Part shown: piece after piece, positions 47,649 to 55,300 of the stretch
Position numbering within the stretch: position 1 is the first letter of the stretch
Layout: each line of letters opens with the position of its first letter
Source: a virus
Reading direction: 5' to 3' (one strand)
IMG/VR virus record: IMGVR_UViG_3300037875_000252
Location: 1 to 64,000 of that record
Length of the DNA: 64,000 nucleotides
Made by a program: the position numbers and the translations under genes
Notes under the pieces: model-generated
Told to the model about the DNA's origin: nothing
Seen by the model: only the letters and a program-made list of their open reading frames with translations
Databases searched by the model: none

Positions 47649-49332
47649 GAATGGTAAAAAAATAAGCCTTACTCAAAATGATTTTATAACTAAAGGAGGT
47701 GAGGGTGAAGTCTACGGAAAAGGTTCTAGTATTTATAAAATCTATCATGACCGTAGTAAAATGATTGCTAATGGGAAGATTTTAGAATTAAAAAATATTA
47801 CTGATTCTAAAGTCATAGTACCTTTAAATATTCTCAGTAATAGTAGACAGGTTGATGTAGGTTTCACAATGGATTGGATCAAGAAAACTATTTCTATTTG
47901 TAAATTGTTTACTAATGATTTCAGAAATATGAACAATATATCTGATAAGATGGCTATAGATCTTATAAATGTTTTGAGAAATGTTATAAATAATATCCAT
48001 TCTAAAAAGTGTCTTATTGTTGATCTTAATGAATTAAATATATTAGTAGATACAAAGTTTCAATGTCCTTATTTTATAGATGTTGATTCATACCAAACAC
48101 CAAGTTATCCAGCAACAGCAATAATGCCTTATGTTAAAGACCACCAAACAAAAGGTTTTAATGAAAATACTGATTGGTTTTCATTCGCAATACTTACTTG
48201 TCAGTTATTGATTGGTATACATCCTTATAAGGGTAAGCATTCACAATATAATAAAAAAGAATTAATAAAACGAATGAAAGAAAATGCATCTATATTTGGT
48301 TCTAATATAAGATTACCATCTGCTGTTAGAGATTTTAATGTTATACCTGATACCTATTTAGAATGGTTTCAAAGGTTGTTTGAAAATGGTGTTCGTGAAG
48401 CACCTCCTGAAAATATGGGAAAGCTTATACCTATAGTTGGTGTAGTTAAAGTGATTAGTTCAGTAGAAAAATTTATTGTTAAAGAGATTATGAATCTTGA
48501 TTTTTCAGAAAATATCTTATACTATAAAAGATATGAAAATAAAAACATAGTAAAAGGATCAAGTAAGATCCAAATTAATAAGAAAGAACATACTCTCTCT
48601 TCCACAAAGACTGAATTAGTAATTGAAGAAAATACACAAATGCCAATATTTGTTCACATAGATAAAGGTATTTTATCAATAACTAATGAGTTAAATTTAC
48701 CTCAAGATAGTATTCAATTACGAGCAGATGATATGATGGTTGTAGGCAATAGTGTATTTTTACAATATAATAATATGTTGTCTGAGGTGAGATTCAAAAT
48801 ACTTAATAATACTTTAATTAAAACTGTTAGATCCTATTGGAATATAATGCCAAATTCTAGTGAGATGTTTTCTGGTTTAGTTTATCAAAGTATTTTAGGA
48901 AAACCTTATTTGATGATACCTGTACCTACAAAGAAGTCCACACAATGCCATGTAATACCTATATCTGAATTAGAGGATTATAAGATTATTGAAGCAAAGC
49001 ATGATTCACAAGTTGTCCAGATAATATGTTTTAAAGATGGTATGTATGATAGAGTTACAATTGTATTTTCTGAAAAATATGATAATTACTCATTGAGAAC
49101 CACTAAAGATGTAGATTATAAATATAATAATTTTATAGTTTTGGAGAACGGAGTTGTGGCATCTATAGTAGAAGATGGGCAGATGGAAATTTATTTTAAT
49201 AATTTGAACAATACTAGAATTAGAGTTGTAGATAGTAAAGATATTCGCACATCAATGTTGTTGATGAAAGATGGTATAACAGTACTTTTTGCAGAAGGTA
49301 CAAAGTTATATAGTATGAAATTAAAAACTTAG
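47635..49332 (+). CDS. Protein kinase-like protein of the triad
   Basis: TTG start behind aggagg, eight bases away. 565 residues. Residues 18-40 give a glycine loop and lysine (TKGGEGEVYGKGSSIYKIYH); later IVDLNELNILVD replaces the catalytic HRDxxxxN loop and FIDVDSYQTP the DFG motif, as in TerY-P kinases. Kinase domain ends near 270; the C-terminal 290 residues are beta-rich repeats (perhaps a propeller), with no motif known to me. The changed catalytic loop (VDLNELN) makes activity likely but not certain. Confidence 0.75.
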   Translation: MIVYENGKKISLTQNDFITKGGEGEVYGKGSSIYKIYHDRSKMIANGKILELKNITDSKVIVPLNILSNSRQVDVGFTMDWIKKTISICKLFTNDFRNMNNISDKMAIDLINVLRNVINNIHSKKCLIVDLNELNILVDTKFQCPYFIDVDSYQTPSYPATAIMPYVKDHQTKGFNENTDWFSFAILTCQLLIGIHPYKGKHSQYNKKELIKRMKENASIFGSNIRLPSAVRDFNVIPDTYLEWFQRLFENGVREAPPENMGKLIPIVGVVKVISSVEKFIVKEIMNLDFSENILYYKRYENKNIVKGSSKIQINKKEHTLSSTKTELVIEENTQMPIFVHIDKGILSITNELNLPQDSIQLRADDMMVVGNSVFLQYNNMLSEVRFKILNNTLIKTVRSYWNIMPNSSEMFSGLVYQSILGKPYLMIPVPTKKSTQCHVIPISELEDYKIIEAKHDSQVVQIICFKDGMYDRVTIVFSEKYDNYSLRTTKDVDYKYNNFIVLENGVVASIVEDGQMEIYFNNLNNTRIRVVDSKDIRTSMLLMKDGITVLFAEGTKLYSMKLKT

Positions 49333-49337
49333 TAAGG

Positions 49338-49361
49338 ACTTTAAATAATATTTTAATTTTA
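49338..49361 (+). repeat. Right copy of 24-bp direct repeat
   Basis: Identical to the sequence at 45264. It ends four bases before the tRNA-Gln gene. Confidence 0.85.
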
Positions 49362-49365
49362 GAAA

Positions 49366-49436
49366 TGGGGTGTAGCCATTGGGAAAGGCATCTGCCTTTG
49401 ACGCAGATAATGTGAGTTCGAGTCTCACCACCCCTT
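49366..49436 (+). tRNA. tRNA-Gln (anticodon TTG)
   Basis: Acceptor tggggtg pairs with caccccT except the terminal T-T pair; D arm gcc/ggc; anticodon arm tctgc-ctttgac-gcaga with TTG at 34-36; T arm gtgag-ttcgagt-ctcac. CCA is not encoded. It reads CAA, the commonest Gln codon in this AT-rich genome. The only tRNA found in the window. Confidence 0.9.
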
Positions 49437-49457
49437 TAACTTAATAGGAGAAAAATT

Positions 49458-49619
49458 ATGGAAACATTTGTACTAGTATGTAGTATATTATTTGCAATCA
49501 AGTCTACTGTTATTTTGCAATCAAGTTTTAAACAAATTAAAATTACTAGAAATCAGAGAATATTTCAATTTGTTATTGCTACTGGTATAGCAACTTGGGG
49601 ATTTTTAACATATTTTTAA
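49458..49619 (+). CDS. Two-helix membrane protein
   Basis: 53 residues behind aataggagaaaaatt: ETFVLVCSILFAIKSTVIL and FQFVIATGIATWGFLTYF are two membrane helices joined by a basic loop. Function unknown. Confidence 0.65.
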   Translation: METFVLVCSILFAIKSTVILQSSFKQIKITRNQRIFQFVIATGIATWGFLTYF

Positions 49620-49635
49620 ATTTATTACTAATACT

Positions 49636-49860
49636 ATGATAAAAAAAACTTTTAATGCTAGAATAAGGAATAGGAAAAGAAGAAAAACATGTTTTATGAA
49701 ATTTGGTGGTAGAGAAGTAATATCTAATGTGTGTGCAAAAATTGCACATACTAGAATACAAGCAAAGAAACTTGCTAGTAATATAGGTAAAAGACATTAC
49801 AAGTGTAATATTTGTAGACATTATCATTTAACTAGTCAAAAGGATTTTAAATCAAAATGA
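49636..49860 (+). CDS. Basic zinc-knuckle protein
   Basis: 74 residues, strongly basic (ARIRNRKRRKTC), with CNICRHYHLTSQ near the end, a CxxC plus two His that could bind zinc. The Y.C..C..yHLTS ending is common in short phage nucleic-acid-binding proteins. Overlaps the next start by four bases. Confidence 0.65.
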   Translation: MIKKTFNARIRNRKRRKTCFMKFGGREVISNVCAKIAHTRIQAKKLASNIGKRHYKCNICRHYHLTSQKDFKSK

Positions 49861-49997
49861 AAAATATTAAAATATCTCAAGGTTTGGCTAGTATTGCAGT
49901 TTGTGGTTTAGGTGCATATTGTATGTATTTAACCAACGGTAATACTGGTGTTGGTTGGTCTATTTTAGGTTTAATATTTATATGGGAAGGTTATTAG
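49857..49997 (+). CDS. Small membrane protein
   Basis: 46 residues: GLASIAVCGLGAYCMYLT and VGWSILGLIFIWEGY are two helices. Ends four bases before the ligase gene. Confidence 0.6.
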   Translation: MKNIKISQGLASIAVCGLGAYCMYLTNGNTGVGWSILGLIFIWEGY

Positions 49998-50000
49998 TTT

Positions 50001-51272
50001 ATGAACAATGATTTTGAAAACTTACAAAAATTTGTTGATGATATGAAGTCAACACCATCTTCAAATAAAAAGAAGGAAATATTAAAGAAGTATATATGTA
50101 ATGAATTCATAATGAAAGTATTACTTTACACAAATGATGAAGATAAAACTTATGGTATAACAAGTGATAAAGTAAAAAAGTTTGATAAAAGTCCAGTTGG
50201 TGTATCTACAGGTAGTTTGTTTATTCTACTAGACGATCTTTGTAGTAGAAAATTGACAGGTCATGATGCTCTAAGATCAGTAAAAACTTTCATATTTAAT
50301 AATCAGACACATAGAGATCTAATATATAATATTATAGATAAAGATATTGAGACTAGAGCTAATACATCTCTCATCAATAAAGTAGTTCCAGGATTTATAC
50401 CAGAGTTCAAAGTAGCACTTGCAAATAAATATGAAGAGAAGTTAGTAGACTATAAAGATGAGTGGTATGGTAGTAGAAAGTTAGATGGTGTAAGATGTAT
50501 TTGTAAGATAGATGAATATGGTGAGATTAAGTTTCTATCAAGGACAGGGAAATTATTCACTACTTTAAGTGTATTGAAACTAAATCTTTATCAATTAGGT
50601 CTTAAAAATATTGTATTTGATGGTGAGGTATGTATAGTAGATAAGGATAATAAAGAAGATTTCCAAGGTGTTATGAAGGAAATAAAGAAGAAGAATCATA
50701 ATATAAGAAATCCTAAGTTCTTTATATTCGATGCTTTAATTACAGAAGAATTTAATAGTAAATCATCTAGTGTTATATTTTCAGAAAGATTGAAAAGAAT
50801 ACCAATTTGTAATACCACAGAGAAACTTTCACAAACTATAGTTAGTAGTAAAGAAGAGTTAAAAGAATTAGAGGTAGAAGCAAAAGAAAAAGGTTATGAA
50901 GGTGTAATGCTTAGAAAGAATGTAGGTTATAAAGGTAAAAGATCTAATGACTTACTTAAAGTAAAATCATTTATTGATGCAGAGTATGAGGTTAAAGGTG
51001 TTATTAATGATGAAATTAGATTCTTTGAGAATGGTAAAGATGTAGGAAGAATGACATTATCTGCTGTAGAGATTAGTCATAAAGGAAATACAGTTAAAGT
51101 AGGTAGTGGGTTTACTAAAGAACAAAGAGAATATTATTATAAGAATCCTAATGAAATAATAGGTAAGGTAATAAAAGTTAGATATTTTGAAGAAACAGTT
51201 AATGAGAAAGGTGGAATATCTCTAAGATTCCCAGTATTTGTACATAATTATGGAAATAAAAGAACAGAATAA
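50001..51272 (+). CDS. ATP-dependent DNA ligase
   Basis: 423 residues. Motif I GSRKLDGVRCICK with the adenylated lysine near residue 160, then FLSRTGK (Ia), VFDGEVCI (III), FFIFDALI (IIIa), YEGVMLRKN (IV) and LLKVKSF (V). It seals nicks in replication and recombination. The last 30 residues (YFEETVNEKGGISLRFPVF) are repeated in altered form at 51683, beyond a GIY-YIG gene: the ligase end was probably replaced when that gene inserted. Confidence 0.92.
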   Translation: MNNDFENLQKFVDDMKSTPSSNKKKEILKKYICNEFIMKVLLYTNDEDKTYGITSDKVKKFDKSPVGVSTGSLFILLDDLCSRKLTGHDALRSVKTFIFNNQTHRDLIYNIIDKDIETRANTSLINKVVPGFIPEFKVALANKYEEKLVDYKDEWYGSRKLDGVRCICKIDEYGEIKFLSRTGKLFTTLSVLKLNLYQLGLKNIVFDGEVCIVDKDNKEDFQGVMKEIKKKNHNIRNPKFFIFDALITEEFNSKSSSVIFSERLKRIPICNTTEKLSQTIVSSKEELKELEVEAKEKGYEGVMLRKNVGYKGKRSNDLLKVKSFIDAEYEVKGVINDEIRFFENGKDVGRMTLSAVEISHKGNTVKVGSGFTKEQREYYYKNPNEIIGKVIKVRYFEETVNEKGGISLRFPVFVHNYGNKRTE

Positions 51273-51447
51273 CTATTACGTTTATGTTTATTGTGATGGT
51301 AGATCTTTATTTAATAATTCTAAATATAAAGAGTTAGTATTTTTACCGTTTTATGTTGGTAAAGGTAAAAATACTAGATATAAAGATACAATTATTAAAG
51401 TTTTAAGAAATAAACCAATACATAATAAATATTTAAAAAGAAAATAA
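51250..51447 (+). CDS. GIY-YIG homing endonuclease, truncated
   Basis: 65 residues: YYVYVYCDGR, FLPFYVGKGKNTRY and NKPIHNKYLKRK, the front of a phage GIY-YIG nuclease (YVYvY...FYVGKGk..R...H...N...k). Family members continue for 100 or more residues; here a stop follows, and the next frame over reads ISESLKLNYNKKKG, so it is cut short or frameshifted. It begins inside the end of the ligase gene. Confidence 0.7.
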   Translation: MEIKEQNNYYVYVYCDGRSLFNNSKYKELVFLPFYVGKGKNTRYKDTIIKVLRNKPIHNKYLKRK

Positions 51448-51489
51448 GTGAATCATTAAAATTAAACTATAATAAAAAGAAAGGATAGT

Positions 51490-51681
51490 ATGAATATTAA
51501 CTGGTATGCTTTTACAAAAATAGTAATTATATCATTAGTAATTAATTCTATATGGGCAATTTGTATTACTTATATGCCCATTTCTTATGAAACAAAGTCT
51601 ATATTTGCATTTGGTGGTATAATTGTTATTTGTTGTATAGTTTTTATATTATGTGTTGGAAAATTTAACCTATATAAATAA
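51490..51681 (+). CDS. Two-helix membrane protein
   Basis: 63 residues behind agaaaggatagt: IVIISLVINSIWAICITYM and FAFGGIIVICCIVFILCVGK. It lies between the GIY-YIG gene and the old ligase end, so it may have travelled with the insertion. Confidence 0.6.
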   Translation: MNINWYAFTKIVIISLVINSIWAICITYMPISYETKSIFAFGGIIVICCIVFILCVGKFNLYK

Positions 51682-51682
51682 T

Positions 51683-51772
51683 ATTTTGAAGAAACAACTA
51701 ATTCTAAAGATGGTTCTATATCTTTAAGATTTCCTACATTTAAATGTATACACGGTAAAGAAAGGAGTTTAT
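51683..51772 (+). pseudogene. Remnant of the original ligase 3' end
   Basis: The frame reads YFEETTNSKDGSISLRFPTF and then KCIHGKERSL to a stop; the present ligase ends YFEETVNEKGGISLRFPVF. No start codon or ribosome binding site fits. Best explained as the displaced original end. Confidence 0.75.
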
Positions 51773-51773
51773 A

Positions 51774-52028
51774 ATGTTTGGTAAAAAGAAAGTAAAGAAT
51801 ATAAATAGAAAAGCAGTTTTAACTATTTACTTTAAAGATGGTACTACACCTATACAACTAATACAAGGTGATTATAAAGGTAAATCAAAAATAGGAAATT
51901 GTAAAAAATTCTATAAATGGTGGTATTCTAAAGAATCTGAATTGTATATGATACCATATGATTCAGGTGTTTTTAATATTATTAGAAGTAATATATCTCT
52001 TATTGAATCAAAAATTATGGAGGATTAA
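51774..52028 (+). CDS. Hypothetical protein
   Basis: 84 residues behind aaaggagtttata, whose site overlaps the ligase remnant. KAVLTIYFKDGTTPIQLIQG and FYKWWYSKESELYMIPYDSG: a small beta-rich protein. Shares one base with the next start. Not recognised. Confidence 0.6.
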   Translation: MFGKKKVKNINRKAVLTIYFKDGTTPIQLIQGDYKGKSKIGNCKKFYKWWYSKESELYMIPYDSGVFNIIRSNISLIESKIMED

Positions 52029-52210
52029 TGGAACAACCATATTTAGAAAAGATAGTAACTACCATAGAAAAACTCTATAATATTAAATATGGTGACGATA
52101 GAGTATGTGAATGTGGTCATGTTTATTATAGACATTTTGATAGTTATGATGATAACTTTCCATGTGGATGTAAATATTGTTTTTGTTATATATTTATAGA
52201 AAAAGTTTAG
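52028..52210 (+). CDS. Conserved cysteine-rich phage protein
   Basis: 60 residues: CECGHVYYRHFD at about 28-39, then CGCKYCFCYIF. The signature C.CGH.YYRHFD.Y.......GC.YC.C..F is found in many short phage proteins and would bind zinc. Role unknown. Confidence 0.75.
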   Translation: MEQPYLEKIVTTIEKLYNIKYGDDRVCECGHVYYRHFDSYDDNFPCGCKYCFCYIFIEKV

Positions 52211-52219
52211 GAGAATATT

Positions 52220-53131
52220 GTGAAAAAGAAACAAATTTTAGAAGATGTTATTTGTAATTTTGATATAATTGAATATTTTAAAACCGGTCAAAAACAAAAT
52301 TTATCAGAATTTTTCATATGTGAAGGTGTATTACAATATGATAGTTATAATAATTTTGATATAGCAATAAAATCAGGTAAGTTTATAGTTATTAATGGTG
52401 ATGAATATGATGGTTATGAATCAGGATATAATATTAATGAAACTATTGAAGAATTACAAAATTGTAGTAAAGATGTAATAACCACAAGCTTTACTTGTTT
52501 AAAAAATGCAGGTGTAGTAGTATCTGACATGCAAGTAATTGATATTACCCAAGATAGATATAATTACACAACACCAAAAAAGAAGAATTTTAAAAATTTT
52601 GAAAAGACAGTTCCTCAAGGTGCTACATATAAAGAGCACAGAAACTTTATTAAAAAAACAGGAAAGCCTAGTGGTGCAATTTATGAAAAATCATATCATA
52701 TTGCAGGAAGTATGTTAATTAAGTATAAAAATTCTAGTTATATATGTGGTATGGATGATGACAGTTATTTTATATCTAAGTTAAAGACCAATCCTAAAAG
52801 TGTTGATGCTGCATTCAAATCTCTTAAACCTAGAAGAGTTTTAAAGTATGAAAAGGATAGTGGTAAATTTGCACAAAGACAAGGTGAATGGTTCTTTATA
52901 CCTAGTGATATTAAATTAGATCCAGATTCATTTTCTTTTCATAATGTTGATTTACCCAAAGAAAAAGGTGGTAACAGTCACACAGTAAATAAATATATCT
53001 TGTATAAAGGTAAACACTATTGTGAATCTTATGTTTCACATAAGGAACATGGAACATTAACACTAAATAGTGTATGTGAAGCTATACAGAATACAGCTTT
53101 AGCCAGTTGGTCAGTGGTTGGTGTAGATTAA
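52220..53131 (+). CDS. Conserved phage protein, function unknown
   Basis: 303 residues, GTG behind aggagaatatt. KSYHIAGSMLIKYKNSSYIC, MDDDSYFISKL, AAFKSLKP and RQGEWFFIPSDIK make a pattern (HiaG..l.......ylsg.D......lF...L......v..A...LkP......R.ge.r.qGdwF..p) that I recognise from uncharacterised proteins of large phages. No catalytic motif stands out. Confidence 0.6.
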   Translation: MKKKQILEDVICNFDIIEYFKTGQKQNLSEFFICEGVLQYDSYNNFDIAIKSGKFIVINGDEYDGYESGYNINETIEELQNCSKDVITTSFTCLKNAGVVVSDMQVIDITQDRYNYTTPKKKNFKNFEKTVPQGATYKEHRNFIKKTGKPSGAIYEKSYHIAGSMLIKYKNSSYICGMDDDSYFISKLKTNPKSVDAAFKSLKPRRVLKYEKDSGKFAQRQGEWFFIPSDIKLDPDSFSFHNVDLPKEKGGNSHTVNKYILYKGKHYCESYVSHKEHGTLTLNSVCEAIQNTALASWSVVGVD

Positions 53132-53150
53132 TTTTTAATGAGATATTATT

Positions 53151-53216
53151 ATGTTACATAAACTTATTCAATTTATGGAAAGTTTATCAAGTTTTGAACA
53201 GTCAGTAGTTTTTTAA
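53151..53216 (+). CDS. 21-residue peptide
   Basis: MLHKLIQFMESLSSFEQSVV and F. Weak; kept only because it fills the gap before the next ribosome binding site. Confidence 0.25.
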   Translation: MLHKLIQFMESLSSFEQSVVF

Positions 53217-53260
53217 TAGTTGTTTTTATATTTATAATAATATTATAAAGGAGTTGTATT

Positions 53261-53365
53261 ATGTTGTATAGATTTGTTAATCTTTTTTATGGTAGGTCAA
53301 GTGGTGAGTGGTTAGTTATTTTTTCAATAGTTGTTGTAGGAACTGTGGTTGCTTTTAATTGTTAA
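53261..53365 (+). CDS. 34-residue membrane peptide
   Basis: MLYRFVNLFYGRSSGEWLVI then FSIVVVGTVVAFNC: basic start and one membrane helix, behind a strong aaaggagttgtatt site. Confidence 0.5.
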   Translation: MLYRFVNLFYGRSSGEWLVIFSIVVVGTVVAFNC

Positions 53366-53392
53366 TTTTTTTTTAATTTTATGGAGGATATT

Positions 53393-53821
53393 ATGAACAA
53401 AGAACTTAAATCAGTAATAATTACCTTGTCTATAATTTTAGCTTTTATTATTGGTATTGTATCAGTATCTATGTATGTATTTCCAAAATATAGGATATAC
53501 AAGCAGGACTTGAGAGGTCAAGCTGAGTTGAGAGAAAAGGAATGGACAAAGAAAGTTCTTGTAGAAGAAGCAAAAGCTGAACGAGATAGTGCATCTTTAT
53601 ATGCTGAAGCTAGTATTGTGAAAGCTACAGGTTGGGCTAATGCAGAAGTTGAAAGAGCAAAAGGTGTTGCAGAAGCCAATGAGATTATAGGTGAAAGCTT
53701 GAAAGAAAACGAAGAGTATTTAAAGTACCTATGGGTTAAAGGCCTACAAGATGGAAGTAGTGAGGTTATTTATATTCCTACAGAAGCTAATATGCCTATT
53801 TTAGAAGCTGGAAAGAGGTAA
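53393..53821 (+). CDS. Membrane-anchored coiled-coil protein, prohibitin/SPFH-like tail
   Basis: 142 residues from the ATG behind ggaggatatt. One N-terminal membrane helix (VIITLSIILAFIIGIVSVSM), then an alanine- and glutamate-rich coiled coil (VEEAKAERDSASLYAEASIV, NAEVERAKGVAEANEIIGES) and a short end with EVIYIPTEANMPILEAG. The helical region and end resemble the C-terminal half of SPFH (band 7) proteins, without the SPFH domain. Probably oligomerises at the membrane. Confidence 0.65.
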   Translation: MNKELKSVIITLSIILAFIIGIVSVSMYVFPKYRIYKQDLRGQAELREKEWTKKVLVEEAKAERDSASLYAEASIVKATGWANAEVERAKGVAEANEIIGESLKENEEYLKYLWVKGLQDGSSEVIYIPTEANMPILEAGKR

Positions 53822-54267
53822 CTTATTTTTATAATTGGATGCTGTTGGTATAATGCTAACAGCATCCATTCTTACAGGAGAATATAATATTTTTGTTCTA
53901 AAATCTGTATGAAAAGATTTAATGATTCTGAGTATACTGTAATAAAATAAGTGTGTACCTTTCCTAAATTAAATGATGACTTTTTAAAAAACTTATTTTA
54001 AAATTTAATTTTTTATGTTATAATATTTTTATTTTAAAAACTAAATTTTGATGTGATTTTTTTAGCTTCCATTCACTACGTTCATTCAAAAAAGCTAAAA
54101 AAATAAGAAACAAGTTTCTTAAAAGATTAATTATAACAAGTATCTTAAAATGTGTCAAGCATATTTTAGATAACACCTCATTTTACAGGACTTATGACAA
54201 CTATATTTCACTTGACATACAGATTGAATTATGTCAACAACATTCTTAGTTTTGCAGGAGATGAAAA
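53822..54267. other. Gene-free control region
   Basis: No gene seen. It holds a hairpin ggatgctgtt/aacagcatcc (53837-53867), a second with 12-bp T/A-rich stem around agctt (54057-54103) that would stop transcription in both directions, TTATGACAA at 54192, and an inverted repeat ttgacat...atgtcaa (54212-54237) just before the next gene. The 14-mer caagcatattttag at 54156 also occurs at 19487 in the divergent region. Confidence 0.55.
54057..54103. terminator. Bidirectional terminator-like hairpin
   Basis: tttttttagctt pairs with aagctaaaaaaa around a 23-base loop (contains cattcactacgttcattc). The T-run lies 5' on the plus strand and in the complement on the other, so it fits leftward termination best; rightward it has only a short tail. 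Confidence 0.5.
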
Positions 54268-54522
54268 ATGAATAAATATAAGGTAAATATTAGAAAAATA
54301 GGTGATAAAAAATGGGAAGAATTTACAGGTTCTTTCAGTGAGAAAAAAGGTTATACTATAGAAAAGGTTAAAGATCATATGGTTGAATTTTTCTCATCAC
54401 CACAGTATAGTTGTTATGAATTTAGTATATTTCAGAAGAGGTTAGGAATAAAAACAATTAAATATGATTACTTGTATGTGTTAGATCTACCTACGATTAC
54501 ACCTTTTAGTAACTTAAATTGA
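54268..54522 (+). CDS. Hypothetical protein
   Basis: 84 residues behind caggagatgaaaa: KVNIRKIGDKKWEEFTGSFS, VKDHMVEFFSSPQYSCYEFS, a small alpha/beta protein. First gene after the control region, overlapping a HIP-box gene by four bases. Confidence 0.6.
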   Translation: MNKYKVNIRKIGDKKWEEFTGSFSEKKGYTIEKVKDHMVEFFSSPQYSCYEFSIFQKRLGIKTIKYDYLYVLDLPTITPFSNLN

Positions 54523-54719
54523 GTGTGTATAAATGTGCGTGTTGTGGATCTATACATGATCCTAATATACATGATCCTAATATACATGATCCTAATATAC
54601 ATGATCCAGATCTTCTTCCACAATATTGTAATATTTGTTTTTATTCTATACCTAAACATATACCTTTAGAACAACATGAAAAATATTTAATATCTTTAAA
54701 AAAGGAAAATTATGATTGA
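54519..54719 (+). CDS. HIP-box zinc-ribbon protein with IHDPN repeats
   Basis: 66 residues from TTG in overlap. CACC at about 6-9, then IHDPN four times (last IHDPD), CNIC at about 37-40 and IPKHIPLEQHEKYLIS. The pentapeptide comes from a 15-bp tandem repeat that has lengthened the loop between the cysteine pairs. Confidence 0.8.
   Translation: MSVYKCACCGSIHDPNIHDPNIHDPNIHDPDLLPQYCNICFYSIPKHIPLEQHEKYLISLKKENYD
54551..54610 (+). repeat. 15-bp tandem repeat inside a HIP-box gene
   Basis: Four copies of atacatgatcctaat, the last with changed end (ccagat). In frame, five residues each. Confidence 0.9.
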
Positions 54720-54891
54720 TAAATGTAAAGGTTGTGGTGAAAATCATATTATAAAAACTGGTATGTGGTTAGCTTTGTATTGTAATAAATGTTTTAATTT
54801 AATACCTATAGACCACATTCCACCAGAACAACATGAGAAATACATATTAAGCAAATTAAAAGCTAGGAGGATAAATGGCTATAAAGGGTAA
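54712..54891 (+). CDS. HIP-box zinc-ribbon protein
   Basis: 59 residues: CKGC at 5-8, CNKC at 24-27, then IPIDHIPPEQHEKYILS, with one residue inserted between IP and DHIP. Its end overlaps the next gene by 17 bases. Confidence 0.8.
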   Translation: MIDKCKGCGENHIIKTGMWLALYCNKCFNLIPIDHIPPEQHEKYILSKLKARRINGYKG

Positions 54892-55300
54892 ATTTTTAAC
54901 TAAAAGAATAAGAAAAACATACTGTAAATATGAAAATTGTGGTAGAGAGCTACTTACCAGATCATCCAATAAACAATATTGTCGTAAACATAGAGAAATC
55001 ATATGTAAGGAAACCAGAAAACTAGCAAGTGAAAGCAGAAAAAGTTCATATATTCGTACTGAAAAATCTATATCTCCTAGAGATATAGTTAGAGAAAAAA
55101 GAAATTGTTTGAAGTGTGGTGAGAAATTTAGTAGCTTATCCACACATAATAGGGTATGCTATGATTGTTCTGTAGTAAATGAAAGATGTAAAGAAGGACA
55201 TAGTATACATTTTGGTGATTTTGGTGTAGACTTTAGAGAATGTGAAGAAATAACACAAATATCTTTAAACTGTAGTGATTGGATTCCTTATATAAAATGA
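54875..55300 (+). CDS. Double zinc-ribbon protein, HNR-type paralogue
   Basis: 141 residues, basic. N-terminal CKYENCGRELLTRSSNKQYC resembles an HNH-like zinc knuckle; CLKCGEKFSSLSTHNRVCYDC matches the ribbons at 5629 and 28605. The acidic end (GVDFRECEEI, SDWIPYIK) contains DWIPY, also seen in the HIP-box protein at 41801. Strong ribosome binding site aggaggataa. ATGA overlap with the next HIP-box gene. Confidence 0.7.
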   Translation: MAIKGKFLTKRIRKTYCKYENCGRELLTRSSNKQYCRKHREIICKETRKLASESRKSSYIRTEKSISPRDIVREKRNCLKCGEKFSSLSTHNRVCYDCSVVNERCKEGHSIHFGDFGVDFRECEEITQISLNCSDWIPYIK

